Notes: generated by a model not told the origin, from the letters alone. A stretch of DNA of 39,474 bases from CAYUUR01 sp964510235 (GCA_964510235.1 CAZEBF010000006.1:1-39474), one strand, 5' to 3'. Positions 7,103 through 16,362 are shown, counted from the stretch's first letter. Program-made: numbers and translations.

Positions 7103-8395
7103 TTATGCTTTGATGATTACCTCGGGTAGTTCGTTCCAGCGGGTAGTCCAGCGCGGTAGTTGAATTTTGCGGATGGGTTGCCAGCTGTTGCCGAGGTCTT
7201 CGGCTGCCAGATATACCGTGCGTTTGCCGTAGCGCTGGTTGAGCTGGTCGAGGGCTTGCATACGCTGGGTGCTGGCGTCGTGATCGCTTGGCTTGACCGT
7301 GCCAAGCAGGTCTATCTGCAGAGATTTTTCAGGAATGAAATCATGCAGCCACACTCCTGCCCGGTGATATGAATAGTTAGGGTTGAATTGACGAGTTAAT
7401 TCATCGACCAGAATACTGGTGATGAGCCCTGTGTCGGCGGTTGGAAACGGCAGGTCGATGTCGCGGCTGACCGCTTGATAGCCTGGTTTAAAACGACTGG
7501 TGGTCATAAAAAAGCTGGCTTTGCGGGCCAATTGCTTACTGGCTCGCAAACGTTGGGTGGTTTTAGCGGCAAAGGTCGCCAAGGCTCCTTCTAGCACATG
7601 CAGCTCGCTGGTGTCCTCGCCAAATGTTCGGGTGTTGGCAATGCTTTGGACTGGCTTACCAACGCGAACCAGGGGCAAACAAGCCGTGCCGTTCAGCTCC
7701 ATGACCATTTGCCGACCATGAATACCCATCCAACTTTGGGCCAGCTGTGGGCGGGTCTGACTCAGCTTCCAGGCATTGGTGATGCCTTCGGCTTTGAGAC
7801 GCGGGCTTAATCGCCTACCGACGCCCCAGACGTCGCTGATTGGTGTGCGTTCTAGGTACGGTTGTCGCTCTGTTTGGCTGAGTGTAGCGACATCAAGCAC
7901 GCCGCCTAAGTCTGCTTCTTTTTTGGCCCGCTCACTGGATAGCTTGGCCAATGTTTTGCTGGGTGCAATGCCAATCGAGACGGGCATGCCGGTCCACTGC
8001 AGTAGCTTGGCGCGCACCATTTTGCCCCACGCGGTGTAGTCGTCTATCTGGAGAGCCGATAAATCCAGGAATGACTCGTCGACCGAGTAGATTTCGATAT
8101 GTGGCGTAATGCTGGTGAGAATGCTGGTGATGCGCCGCGACATGTCGCCGTAGAGCTCAAAGTTGCCACTGAAAGACTGTACCTGGTGGTCTTTGAAGAA
8201 CTGCCGCCATTTAAAAGCTGGCGCGCCCATCGGGATGCCTAAAGCTTTGGCTTCGTTGCTGCGCGCCACCACACAGCCGTCGTTACTAGATAGTGCTACA
8301 ACCGGCTTGCCTTCTAGGTCTGGCCTAAAAACGCGCATGCAACTCACAAAAAAGTTATTACAGTCGATAAGAGCAAATACTGTGTCCTTGCTCAT
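7103..8395 (-). CDS. umuC: Y-family translesion polymerase subunit UmuC
   Basis: A 430-aa Y-family DNA polymerase, the catalytic subunit of a Pol V-like enzyme. Metal-binding carboxylates are Asp11 (ALIDCNNFF) and Asp106-Glu107 (YSVDESFLDL). The UmuC-type fingers SSNDGCVVARSNEAK follow, and a helix-hairpin-helix region (ISDVWGVGRRLSPRLKAEGI) leads into the little finger. LQIDLLG near the C-terminus could be a clamp-binding motif, tentatively. The length matches UmuC rather than DinB. The UmuD-like gene lies 91 bp upstream on the same strand. The ATG directly follows one arm of a 12-bp inverted repeat that could occlude translation initiation. Confidence 0.95.
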   Translation of the reverse strand: MSKDTVFALIDCNNFFVSCMRVFRPDLEGKPVVALSSNDGCVVARSNEAKALGIPMGAPAFKWRQFFKDHQVQSFSGNFELYGDMSRRITSILTSITPHIEIYSVDESFLDLSALQIDDYTAWGKMVRAKLLQWTGMPVSIGIAPSKTLAKLSSERAKKEADLGGVLDVATLSQTERQPYLERTPISDVWGVGRRLSPRLKAEGITNAWKLSQTRPQLAQSWMGIHGRQMVMELNGTACLPLVRVGKPVQSIANTRTFGEDTSELHVLEGALATFAAKTTQRLRASKQLARKASFFMTTSRFKPGYQAVSRDIDLPFPTADTGLITSILVDELTRQFNPNYSYHRAGVWLHDFIPEKSLQIDLLGTVKPSDHDASTQRMQALDQLNQRYGKRTVYLAAEDLGNSWQPIRKIQLPRWTTRWNELPEVIIKA

Positions 8396-8484
8396 CCCGT
8401 TAGAACCTTTCTTATATTTTGTGGGTAGCTATGTATGGATTGGTCTCTATGAGAATGTTTGCTGTACATAGTGGTTCTAACGGG
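8396..8484 (-). promoter_or_regulatory. Long inverted repeat in the umuD-umuC gap
   Basis: CCCGTTAGAACC (plus strand 8396-8407) and its exact reverse complement (8473-8484) enclose 65 bp. Further in, TACATAG and CTATGTA form a second complementary pair. In the umuDC transcript the 3' arm ends at the nucleotide before the umuC ATG, so a folded hairpin would bury the initiation site. No T-run follows, so it is not an intrinsic terminator. Roles as translational control, an RNA-processing site or an operator are all possible. Confidence 0.75.
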
Positions 8485-8486
8485 AC

Positions 8487-8798
8487 TCATACGCGATACC
8501 TCCGAATATGGCTGGTAACGACGCCCCACGGTTGTACGTTAGCGGGTAGTTTACGGAAGCGGCTCAGGGTATATTCTTCTTCGTCCCACCACACCACTAC
8601 GTCGTGGGGTTTAGGTTCGAGTGCTTTGTCTATCACGACGATGTCATCACCTACTCGCATCAGAAACGTACTGGCCGGATGTTTGATGAGTAGGGTTGAT
8701 AGATCAAGTGAAATGATATTGCTATCAGTGGCGGCGTTGGGAAAACCGCGGTGTTCGGTGACACTTTCGGCATCATTCAAATAGGGAGAAGGCTCCAT
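8487..8798 (-). CDS. UmuD-like protein lacking the Ser-Lys catalytic dyad
   Basis: A 103-aa protein. It matches the UmuD core by eye: GFPNAATD corresponds to the GFPSPAAD segment at the cleavage site, and LDLSTLLIKHPASTFLMRV to IDLNQLLIQHPSATYFVKA. It then jumps straight to GDDIVVIDKAL, so the SGDSM-type segment with the nucleophilic Ser is missing. The strand that carries the catalytic Lys in UmuD (FTVKKL) reads YTLSRF. A second deletion removes about 20 residues before the final VVxxHxxR-like strand. The family link is secure through position beside umuC and sequence; autocleavage looks impossible. It probably acts as a constitutive UmuD'-like partner of UmuC, which is inference. AGGAG lies about 9 nt before the ATG. 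Confidence 0.82.
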   Translation of the reverse strand: MEPSPYLNDAESVTEHRGFPNAATDSNIISLDLSTLLIKHPASTFLMRVGDDIVVIDKALEPKPHDVVVWWDEEEYTLSRFRKLPANVQPWGVVTSHIRRYRV

Positions 8799-8891
8799 TA
8801 CAAAAACTCCTGTTGAGAGGTTAATAAGAGGTGTTTGGTGTCGCTCGGATACATCCTCAACACGACAAGGGGCGTCTTTTGTAATAAAGCC

Positions 8892-8923
8892 TGTGAGTGG
8901 AAACGGCTAACCGAGTACTCACA
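8892..8923. other. Hairpin between the receiver gene and the umuD-like gene
   Basis: TGTGAGT (8892-8898) and ACTCACA (8917-8923) form a 7-bp stem with an 18-nt loop. It lies 23 bp past the stop of the receiver gene on the minus strand. There is no strong T-run, so termination is uncertain. No SOS box of the usual LexA types is visible between here and the UmuD-like start. Confidence 0.4.
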
Positions 8924-8946
8924 TCGCTGCTAGTAGTATAAGAAAT

Positions 8947-9324
8947 CTATTTGAGCTTGTCGAGGACGCCGACGAGTTCTTTTGGTGTGAGTTCGGCTTT
9001 GATGATGTAGCCGTCGGCTTGGCGTTCGATAGCTTCGCGGACTTCTTCGCGTTGTTCCAGGTTGGTGGTGATCAGTACTTGAGCTTTGAGTTCAGGCGTT
9101 TGGGCTGGGTCCCGTAGAATCTTTAAGATATCAGTGCCAGAAATGCTCGGCACCATAATGTCCAACAAGATGATGTCGTATTGGTTGGTCTGGGCTTCTT
9201 TGAGGCCCTCGGCCCCATCAACTACCACTTTGACTTCGTAGCCAGTTTTGGTTAGGGCGCGGACATAGAGCTCACTAATAAAGTGTTCATCTTCGATACA
9301 TAGAACTTTCTTGTGGTCGCTCAT
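8947..9324 (-). CDS. Single-domain response regulator (receiver only)
   Basis: A 125-aa CheY-like protein with acidic cluster IEDE (10-13), phospho-acceptor Asp55 in LLDIMVP, Thr in ITTN and Lys in YIIKAEL. It has no output domain. Its ATG directly follows the stop codon of the upstream kinase (TAAATG), so the two are translationally coupled and cognate. It may relay phosphate to a partner or act by binding other proteins. Confidence 0.93.
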   Translation of the reverse strand: MSDHKKVLCIEDEHFISELYVRALTKTGYEVKVVVDGAEGLKEAQTNQYDIILLDIMVPSISGTDILKILRDPAQTPELKAQVLITTNLEQREEVREAIERQADGYIIKAELTPKELVGVLDKLK

Positions 9325-10854
9325 TTATTTCCTATACATTGAATGGTTTTTAATCCAGCCGTGGGCAGTACGTTCAATACCTTGATTATTGTTGGTTTTG
9401 AGCTCTTCTGCAAGTGTTTCGTATGGTTGGAGGGTAAAACCAAAGGTGCTGCCCTCGCCCTCGCGCGAATTAACCCAGATATTGCCGCCGTGCGCTGTGA
9501 CGATAGCTTTAGATAAGTAGAGACCGAGGCCGGTACCACCAATTTGCGAACGATTGCGATGGTTGCGCTGAAACTTCTCGAACAGATGTGGCACGACAGT
9601 TTCTGGAATACCGACACCAAAGTCCTGGATGGTGGTTTCTATCATGCCGTCAGGCGTTTGGCGGACTTTGACAATAATTTTTGTGCTGTTGACGCTGTAT
9701 TTGACGGCGTTATCAATCAAGTTAGCTAATACTTCATAGATGCTGACGCGGTCAGCCGCCACGGGCGGCAGGTTGGGCGCAATCTCCCATTCAACTACTT
9801 TTTGGTGGACCTGGATGCGCAGTTTGATGTCCTGGATGGTTTGCTTGACCAGTGTAGCCCAGTCTTCTTCGTTTAATCGCAGTGACAGTTGGTTTTCTTC
9901 GACACGTGCCACGTTCAAAATGTTATTCACAAATGCGGCTAGTTGTTCGGCCGAGGCATGCATTTTATGCATGAAGCTTTTCATCTCTGGGTCGAGTGTG
10001 TTGCCTAGTTCGTCTTCAAACACCTCAATGTAGCCACGCAACATGGTAAGCGGCGTACGCAGCTCGTGCACAGCTAAGGCGATGAAACCAAGGCCGTCAT
10101 CATCCTGGTTATAGGCTTCGGTCCGGTCAAAGATGGCTACAATGGTCTCGATGCCTGCCGAACTGTCCTTACTGTAATACGCGGCCATGTCGAATTGTTT
10201 GTGACGATCGGGCTCGTTTGGCGGATTGAGTCGAACGCGTTGCCAGGTTGACTGACTAGTGACGCGGGTTTGACGACAACCTTCTAGCCAGCCATTCAGG
10301 GTGCTTTCTCCAGAAAAGTCTAAGCTCATAACGCTGGCCAGCTGTTGACCGATGACGGCCTCTTTTGTTCTGCCAACATACTTGAGAGAAGCGGCATTGG
10401 CAAACACAATCTCACCTTCGTTATTCATGGCAACAACCGGCACAGGCAGGTTAGCGCAGATAATCTCTAGAATGGGGTCAGCTGATGGTTTTTCTGGCGT
10501 CTGCGCTCGACTGGCAGCTTCATAGACTTGGAGCGCTAAGCTGTTGACGAGTTCTTGCCCGACTGTGTTACTGACTAGATTTGGTGGTGCATTGGAGTTC
10601 GTTTTGGGCGAAATATGCAGCACGGCTCGCCAGACCAGTCCCAGCGGCTTGAGTGTGTAATTCGTGACAACTCGTGAAATGACCAGAATGATAATGACGC
10701 TGATACCTAACAGCAGTAGACTGACGGCTGTGTCGCGTCCAGGAAATACCTGGCGCACTGCCCAACCCATCAAAATAACAAGAGAGGTACAGGCCAGCAA
10801 CAAAACAAAAATGAAGGTTTGGACCTGGTTCTTTAGTTTATTAAAATGATCCAT
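9325..10854 (-). CDS. Membrane sensor histidine kinase with PAS domain
   Basis: A 509-aa kinase with two membrane helices (about 12-34 and 42-63) joined by a very short periplasmic-side loop, a linker, and a PAS domain (about 128-245; LPVPVVAMNNEGEIVFAN). The HisKA box AVHELRTPLTM carries His263, and the HATPase_c domain has NLIDNAVKYS, DFGVGIP and GGTGLGLYL boxes. The lack of a large external domain suggests intramembrane or cytoplasmic sensing. The upstream DUF3048 gene ends 16 nt before it and the receiver gene follows without a gap, so the three probably form one operon. Confidence 0.93.
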   Translation of the reverse strand: MDHFNKLKNQVQTFIFVLLLACTSLVILMGWAVRQVFPGRDTAVSLLLLGISVIIILVISRVVTNYTLKPLGLVWRAVLHISPKTNSNAPPNLVSNTVGQELVNSLALQVYEAASRAQTPEKPSADPILEIICANLPVPVVAMNNEGEIVFANAASLKYVGRTKEAVIGQQLASVMSLDFSGESTLNGWLEGCRQTRVTSQSTWQRVRLNPPNEPDRHKQFDMAAYYSKDSSAGIETIVAIFDRTEAYNQDDDGLGFIALAVHELRTPLTMLRGYIEVFEDELGNTLDPEMKSFMHKMHASAEQLAAFVNNILNVARVEENQLSLRLNEEDWATLVKQTIQDIKLRIQVHQKVVEWEIAPNLPPVAADRVSIYEVLANLIDNAVKYSVNSTKIIVKVRQTPDGMIETTIQDFGVGIPETVVPHLFEKFQRNHRNRSQIGGTGLGLYLSKAIVTAHGGNIWVNSREGEGSTFGFTLQPYETLAEELKTNNNQGIERTAHGWIKNHSMYRK

Positions 10855-10870
10855 ACCCCACCGTTTTCGG

Positions 10871-12106
10871 CTACTTGGCCGCGGACGTTATCGCACCTGC
10901 CCTATCTACGACAGTGATCCAGGTTAACCCCGGGTTTAGTTTGATGGGCTTTCCGGCGTCATCAGTAAATACAAATTGGGATTTCCGATCTTTCTTGGTC
11001 CAGGTGCCAGTTGTCTTAGTGCCGTCTTGGAAGACGGTCATAGCGCCACTACCTGTAGTTTGATACGTAGTATGATAGCCATCTCGCGCCAAGCCTTTTT
11101 TCATGACGAGCGCCACGACTACCTTAGGCGTGATTACCTTGCCGCTTTTTTCGTCTTTGTGAGTGGTTCCGCCCATTAGACGCTGGTATGAGTTAGTTTT
11201 GCCGTCATAGCGATATTCGACATTGTATAAGGCCGACGAAATCGCCAGATTAATCCTGACATCAGTTGGGGTGGCGACTTTCTTTTCTTTTTTGCGTTCA
11301 AAACTCTTGAACTCGCTTTTGGTGATTCCTCTAGCCTTCTTGGCGGCATCAAGATCCTTCATATTGGTATAGACGTTGTGTGGTGCATAGCGCTCAGGAA
11401 TACGTCGGAAATACTGCGAGTTACTGAACTGGTCAAGATCCTTCACCTTTAGCTGTTTGATCTGCTGGAGTGCTTCTGGGCTACCGCCAACGTGTGCATA
11501 GGCTGCATCAAAACCGAGCACCCAGTCTAGGTAATATGGACGGGCACTTCTGACAGGACCAATGCGATCTGGCACGGATTCTTGGTAGAGTGCTAAGAAT
11601 CGAGTGATGCCAGCTTCGGCAACCGCCTCATAAACAACGCCCGCTTGATGCAGGCCAGATTGTGGTCGCGCATCTGGACTGTTCTCTATCATGACCCCAG
11701 TTACTGGACGGTCATTGAGTGCTGGATCAATCTCAACCCCAGTTAACCGTGAGGCTTCTGTGGTTGGAGCGGCCTTTTGCTGGACAGCGGGAGCTACGTA
11801 GGTAGTTGGTGACTTTGCAAACAGTACTGAGTAGACAAAAAAGCCGATAATACTGCCGATGATGATGACTAGTGCTACGGCCAAAGCAATTTGCTTCTTC
11901 TTGGATAAGTGGCTTGGCCATATATGGAATGAGCGTTTCTTTTTTTGGTCTTTTTTGCCGAAGCGATCGATCGCCATATCGATTGGAATACCGCCACTCT
12001 CATCGTCAGTGGTAGTTTGGCTCGGCTGTCTGTCTGATTCTGGGGCGTTTTGTTTTGGTGGTTCTGTCGGTGTTGCCGAACCAGAGCCCTGGTTTTCATC
12101 TATCAT
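10871..12106 (-). CDS. Membrane-anchored DUF3048 protein (YerB-like)
   Basis: A 411-aa protein. Residues 1-60 are polar and low complexity and would lie in the cytoplasm, followed by a basic KKK stretch and one membrane helix (about 70-93). The extracellular part carries the DUF3048 signature: NDRPVTGVMIENSPDARPQSGL, VVYEAVAEAGITRFLALYQ, GPVRSARPYYLDWVLGFDAAYAHVGGSP. A C-terminal half with WTKKDRKSQFVFTDDAGKPI and LNPGLTWITVVD matches the usual DUF3048 C-terminal domain. The family is widespread in Gram-positives, of unknown biochemical function and usually exported. TACAAT (12114-12119) is 7 nt before the ATG. It heads the DUF3048-kinase-receiver operon, which may monitor the envelope. Confidence 0.88.
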   Translation of the reverse strand: MIDENQGSGSATPTEPPKQNAPESDRQPSQTTTDDESGGIPIDMAIDRFGKKDQKKKRSFHIWPSHLSKKKQIALAVALVIIIGSIIGFFVYSVLFAKSPTTYVAPAVQQKAAPTTEASRLTGVEIDPALNDRPVTGVMIENSPDARPQSGLHQAGVVYEAVAEAGITRFLALYQESVPDRIGPVRSARPYYLDWVLGFDAAYAHVGGSPEALQQIKQLKVKDLDQFSNSQYFRRIPERYAPHNVYTNMKDLDAAKKARGITKSEFKSFERKKEKKVATPTDVRINLAISSALYNVEYRYDGKTNSYQRLMGGTTHKDEKSGKVITPKVVVALVMKKGLARDGYHTTYQTTGSGAMTVFQDGTKTTGTWTKKDRKSQFVFTDDAGKPIKLNPGLTWITVVDRAGAITSAAK

Positions 12107-12152
12107 AAGCGCTATTGTAGCAAGCTTTGTTGACAGTGGCTACCCCTGGCGT

Positions 12153-13580
12153 TTAGAACGCTGATAGTTGTTTGTCAATCCGACGAAGTACAGTTTCTTT
12201 GCCAAGCACATGCATTGACTCGGCCAGACCTGGGCTGGCAGGGTTTTGGGTGGTGGCGATTCTAATGAGGCTAAACAAGACTGCCGGTTTGTGACCAGTT
12301 GTCTCGAGTAGTTGGTTGAGCCGTGCTTGTAAGTCCTCTGTTCTGAAGTCACTACCCTCGAGTGAGGTTCGAGCTGATGTGAGCAGGGTTTTGAGCTCGC
12401 TTTGTTCGAGTTTTTTGAGTTGCTTGTGACCAGTGATTAACTCTGGATTAACTGGTAAATCAGTAAAGAAGAATGTGGAAAGTTCTGGTAACTCAGCAAA
12501 GAACTTGAGTCGTTCTTGGACAAGCCCAAGGACGGATTTCTTGTAGGTTTCATCGTAGTCTGCAGCTTGTTCGGGCCAAAAGTCAGCAACTTTAGTGTAG
12601 AGATCATCTACTGTTAGCTCGCGAATAAAGTGACCATTGGTCCAGAGCAATCGTCGTTCATCAAACTGTGCACCACTTTTGCCAACGCGCGACAGACTAA
12701 ATTTTTCAATCAACTCATCTGTCGTGAAGACTTCTTGTTCGGTGCCATCATTCCATCCCAACGTAGCTAAAAAGCTGATCATAGTTTCTGGTAAGAATCC
12801 TTCGCGAATGTAGTCGAGCACGTCTTTGGCGCCATCTCGTTTAGACAGCTTTTTGCGTCCGTCGGGTCCCATCACAAATGGCAAAGTGGCTAGAACTGGT
12901 CGATCTATCCCTAAAGCTTCGTACAAGTTGAGGTAGTTCGGAACACTGGCGATGAATTCTTGGCTACGAATGGCATGCGTGATCTTCATCTCAGCATCAT
13001 CGACGATGTGTGAGAAATTATAGGTTGGATAGCCGTCAGATTTGATCAGAATAAAATCGTCAATAACTTCTGGCCCGGTCGACAAGTCGCCCATTACTTC
13101 GTCATGCCATTGGTACGCTTTTGGCTCAGATTTAAAACGCAATGGTTGCGTGCCGTCCCACTTTGGTGGATTATCTGGACGGTGATTACGATACAAAAAT
13201 GGTCGCTTTGCTGCCTGAGCCTGCTCACGAAAAGCTTGAACTTCTTCTGATGTGTATGGGTCGGCGTAGGCACGCCCAGCATCAATCAACTTTTGTGCCC
13301 ACACTTTGTATGACTCGAGTCTTTCACTCTGACGATACGGCGCATACGGACCGTCAATGTCTGGACCTTCATCATAGTGCAGACCAAGCGCTTTAAAACT
13401 TTCGATTATATGTTCAGCGGCACCAGCCACTTCACGCTTTTTGTCGGTATCTTCTAGGCGCAATATGAACTGACCGCCAGTTTGCCGGGCGATCAGCCAA
13501 GCGAATAGTGCTGTGCGAATACCGCCAACGTGTAAGTAGCCAGTTGGGCTTGGCGCAAAACGAGTTCGAGCAGGTTTCAT
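12153..13580 (-). CDS. gltX: Glutamyl-tRNA synthetase
   Basis: A 475-aa class I synthetase that charges tRNA-Glu. The HIGH-type motif is in PSPTGYLHVGG (residues 10-20), followed by the Glu-binding RLEDTD segment and a KMSKS-type motif KKLSKRDG at about residue 245. The full C-terminal anticodon-binding alpha-helical region is present and the length is typical. An in-frame GTG 8 codons upstream (13604) is possible. The ATG at 13580 is preferred because the family begins there and TACAAT (13588-13593) lies 7 nt upstream. CPR bacteria often make Gln-tRNA through GatCAB, in which case this enzyme could be non-discriminating; the window cannot decide that. Confidence 0.95.
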   Translation of the reverse strand: MKPARTRFAPSPTGYLHVGGIRTALFAWLIARQTGGQFILRLEDTDKKREVAGAAEHIIESFKALGLHYDEGPDIDGPYAPYRQSERLESYKVWAQKLIDAGRAYADPYTSEEVQAFREQAQAAKRPFLYRNHRPDNPPKWDGTQPLRFKSEPKAYQWHDEVMGDLSTGPEVIDDFILIKSDGYPTYNFSHIVDDAEMKITHAIRSQEFIASVPNYLNLYEALGIDRPVLATLPFVMGPDGRKKLSKRDGAKDVLDYIREGFLPETMISFLATLGWNDGTEQEVFTTDELIEKFSLSRVGKSGAQFDERRLLWTNGHFIRELTVDDLYTKVADFWPEQAADYDETYKKSVLGLVQERLKFFAELPELSTFFFTDLPVNPELITGHKQLKKLEQSELKTLLTSARTSLEGSDFRTEDLQARLNQLLETTGHKPAVLFSLIRIATTQNPASPGLAESMHVLGKETVLRRIDKQLSAF

Positions 13581-13619
13581 TAACGCTATTGTAGCTGATT
13601 TCACCCCTGATTAAAAGGT

Positions 13620-14750
13620 CTACAGACTTGAGGCAATGCGTAGCAGCTGGTCGCTGGACAGACTCGAGTCACCTTCGATTTGATACCAGACGCCACCACT
13701 CACCCAGGTTGCACTAGAGTTGTCGTATAGATAAATAGTCTTGCCGGCTTCTTGGTACTTTTGATACGGCTGGGTCTTTGTCTCAACAAAGTTAGACAAT
13801 AACGATTCACTATTCCATGACGATGGACGCTGGCTAATCTGGAAGGCACGATCATCACTGTTGGAGGCAAAGTTGAGCGTCACCACACCAGGTCCTGCTT
13901 GTACCGGACCGTTCATGGCAAAACCGGTTGGTTGATAGCCGGGTAACTTGGCGTCAAAACCAGCTTTACTGGCAGCCATTCGGACGCTGATGTTGGGAAC
14001 GTTTTGGTAGGCAAAGAAACCAACCAACAGCAAGACGGCCAGGCTAGCAGCAGCCGTGCTAATAAATTTGCTGCTCACACCTAACTTATGGGCAGCCTTA
14101 TGGCGCCGTTTTTGTTTGGCTAGTTGCGGTTTGGTGTGGCTGGTGGCTTGCTCGAGTGCTTTGGCAATATGTGCATCAGCCGCACTTGGGGTCCGTTTTT
14201 GTGCGACAGGCTTGTGTGCCGGCATGGGCTGAGAGGTCGTCAGCTTGGGCGCATGGTGCGGAGGTGCTGGTGTAACTGGTACGTGCTCGACTTTTTTGGT
14301 GACTGTTGGCTTGGCAGCCACAGATCCAAACCGACTAATGAGCGGGCTTTTAGAAATCGTAGCGGCTTGCTTGAGACGCTTCTGGCGGGTCTCGGCCGGT
14401 ACGCTAACAGTGGTACTGTCTATGGTCGCAGAAATACCGCTTATGACGGCGGATACTTTGTGTGGCTTAGCAACAACATGCCGCATAAGTGTCTTGGTAC
14501 CCTGTGGTTTACGAGCTGCATGGTGTGGACTGTGTTGTTTTGGTGCTGTAGCCTTTGGTTTTGGATGATGAGCCGTGGCAGGATGAATTGTCTGAGCTTG
14601 CGGCGCACGCACAAAACCATCCATGTTTGTGCCCTTGTGCTTGACATGACTAACGGTTGGTTGAGATGTTTTAGGCGTAGCCGGAGCCAGCTCTTTACCG
14701 GTGACGGCATCGTATTTCTTACCGTTCAGTTCAACTACTGATTTTGTCAT
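13620..14750 (-). CDS. Membrane-anchored protein with His/Pro/Lys-rich cytoplasmic tail and DUF4367-like domain
   Basis: A 376-aa protein. Residues 1-230 are low complexity, basic and rich in His, Pro, Ala, Lys and Thr (many AHHP, KPKAT and HKP runs). One membrane helix follows at about 233-250. The extracellular C-terminus (about 255-376) resembles DUF4367-type domains: GYQPTGF, KYQEAGKTIYLYDNSSATWVSGGVWYQIEGDSSLSSDQLLRIASSL. DUF4367 domains occur in anti-sigma-like and envelope proteins; the match is by eye and moderate. The N-terminus starts with an unusual ELNGKKYDAVTGKELAP segment. It lies directly upstream of gltX on the same strand and is divergent from the PEGA-type gene. Confidence 0.72.
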   Translation of the reverse strand: MTKSVVELNGKKYDAVTGKELAPATPKTSQPTVSHVKHKGTNMDGFVRAPQAQTIHPATAHHPKPKATAPKQHSPHHAARKPQGTKTLMRHVVAKPHKVSAVISGISATIDSTTVSVPAETRQKRLKQAATISKSPLISRFGSVAAKPTVTKKVEHVPVTPAPPHHAPKLTTSQPMPAHKPVAQKRTPSAADAHIAKALEQATSHTKPQLAKQKRRHKAAHKLGVSSKFISTAAASLAVLLLVGFFAYQNVPNISVRMAASKAGFDAKLPGYQPTGFAMNGPVQAGPGVVTLNFASNSDDRAFQISQRPSSWNSESLLSNFVETKTQPYQKYQEAGKTIYLYDNSSATWVSGGVWYQIEGDSSLSSDQLLRIASSL

Positions 14751-14893
14751 TCGACCGGTCTACCCTCTTTTTATAACGCTTATCGTTTTATTTGACTGAA
14801 GGTATCTTACCGCTGAGCGGTCTATCCTGCAAGTCTAAAAAGCACGTGGTATAGGGTGACGATATCCCTATGGCATGGTATAAATGGTAGAGC

Positions 14894-16357
14894 ATGGATT
14901 TTCTTGACCCAGCCAAAAAACGCAAAAACGGCATAAAACTTATCATCGGCTATATCTTAGTAGGTATCGGTATCCTGTTGGCTGCAGTAATTCTAATCTC
15001 TTTGGCATATGGCTATACGCTTGACCGAAAAACTGGCAATGTCATCCAGAACGGCATTGTCTTTGTGGCATCCAAACCATCTGGCGCCACTATCTTCTTT
15101 GGTAGTGATCAATATAAAGACACTACAGATACACGAGCAGTCTTGCCAAGCGACGATTATCGTTTGGTACTCACCCGCGAGGGATACCGCAACTGGGAGC
15201 GTGATTTCTTTTTAGCAGGAGGTGGCATCGAGCGATTTGTCTATCCGTTGCTGTTCCCTAAAGAGATCAAAACAACGCCAGTAGACACCTACAAGGTTGC
15301 ACCAGTGCTCTCGACCCAAAGTCCCGATCGCCGCTGGCTGCTGACGCAAGACACGGCTGCAATAGCGCAGTTTGAATTGTATGATCTCAACCAAGATGCT
15401 CCAGTTGCCCGCGCAATTACCGTGCCACCGACACTGCTGACTGGAAAAACGCGTTCGTTCAAGCTAGTAGAGTGGTCAAATAATAATCGCCACGTTCTTC
15501 TGAATCACATCAGCGATAAAGGCAGTGAGTTTATCCTGATTGACCGTGAAAAGCCGGCCGAATCAATTAACGTCACCACGCTGACCAAAGCCACCTTTAC
15601 AAGCATGACGCTAAAGGACAAACGCTTCGATGAGTGGTACTTGCACGACAACAAGACGCTGCAGTTGTCGTCCGCAACGAGATCACGCCCTCAACCAACC
15701 GTTATTATCAATCAAGTGGCCGACTATAAAACACATGGTACGAACGTGATTGTGTATGTGACTACCGACAAAGCACCAAAAGGCAAAGCACGTGTACAAA
15801 TCTGGGACCAGGGACAGACTGACCTACTGCGTGAAGTGGCCGTCAGTAAACGCTATTTGCTGGATGTAGCCCGCTTTGATAATCGATGGTACTTCGCCGT
15901 AGGCGCTGCTTCTGATGGCAAGGTGTACATTTATGAAGAACCTTTCAGTGCTATCCGGGCCAAGCCGCAACGGGCTTTGGTGCCGGCTACTATTATGCGT
16001 CTCAAGGACCCAGAGTTTGTGAGCTTCTCGCAAAATACTCGATTTGTTTCTGTTCAGGCGCGAGGACAATTTGCGGTCTACGACGCCGAGACCAAACGTG
16101 CCTATCGGTATGATACTGAGCTTGACTTTAAGCCTGGTCAAAAGGCTGTTTGGATGGATGGTCACCGGCTGACAGGCGTGATCGGTGATGACGTTGTGGT
16201 GTTTGATTTTGACGGCATCAACAAACAAGTTCTTACCAGTTCTGTACCTGGTCTTTTGCCTTACTTCAGCGCCAACTATGAAAACCTGTATACCATCGCA
16301 CTCAAGGCGAATTCTAAAGAAGCTGATCTCATAAAAGGTAACCTGCTCGTCCAGTAA
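14894..16357 (+). CDS. Membrane-anchored PEGA-domain protein with propeller-like C-terminus
   Basis: A 487-aa envelope protein. A basic N-terminus (KKRKNGIK) and one membrane helix (about 17-43) are followed by a PEGA-type beta domain (about 55-115; VFVASKPSGATIFFGSDQYKDTTD, then DDYRLVLTREGYRNWERDF). The rest consists of repeated beta segments (SPDRRWLLTQD, WSNNNRHVLLNH, FSQNTRFVSVQARGQFAVYDAET) like TolB/WD-type blades. The protein is probably exported and anchored facing outward, with a binding rather than enzymatic role. TATAAA (14879-14884) is 9 nt before the ATG. Its stop lies 5 nt from the convergent sortase stop. Confidence 0.75.
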   Translation: MDFLDPAKKRKNGIKLIIGYILVGIGILLAAVILISLAYGYTLDRKTGNVIQNGIVFVASKPSGATIFFGSDQYKDTTDTRAVLPSDDYRLVLTREGYRNWERDFFLAGGGIERFVYPLLFPKEIKTTPVDTYKVAPVLSTQSPDRRWLLTQDTAAIAQFELYDLNQDAPVARAITVPPTLLTGKTRSFKLVEWSNNNRHVLLNHISDKGSEFILIDREKPAESINVTTLTKATFTSMTLKDKRFDEWYLHDNKTLQLSSATRSRPQPTVIINQVADYKTHGTNVIVYVTTDKAPKGKARVQIWDQGQTDLLREVAVSKRYLLDVARFDNRWYFAVGAASDGKVYIYEEPFSAIRAKPQRALVPATIMRLKDPEFVSFSQNTRFVSVQARGQFAVYDAETKRAYRYDTELDFKPGQKAVWMDGHRLTGVIGDDVVVFDFDGINKQVLTSSVPGLLPYFSANYENLYTIALKANSKEADLIKGNLLVQ

Positions 16358-16362
16358 CGTAT

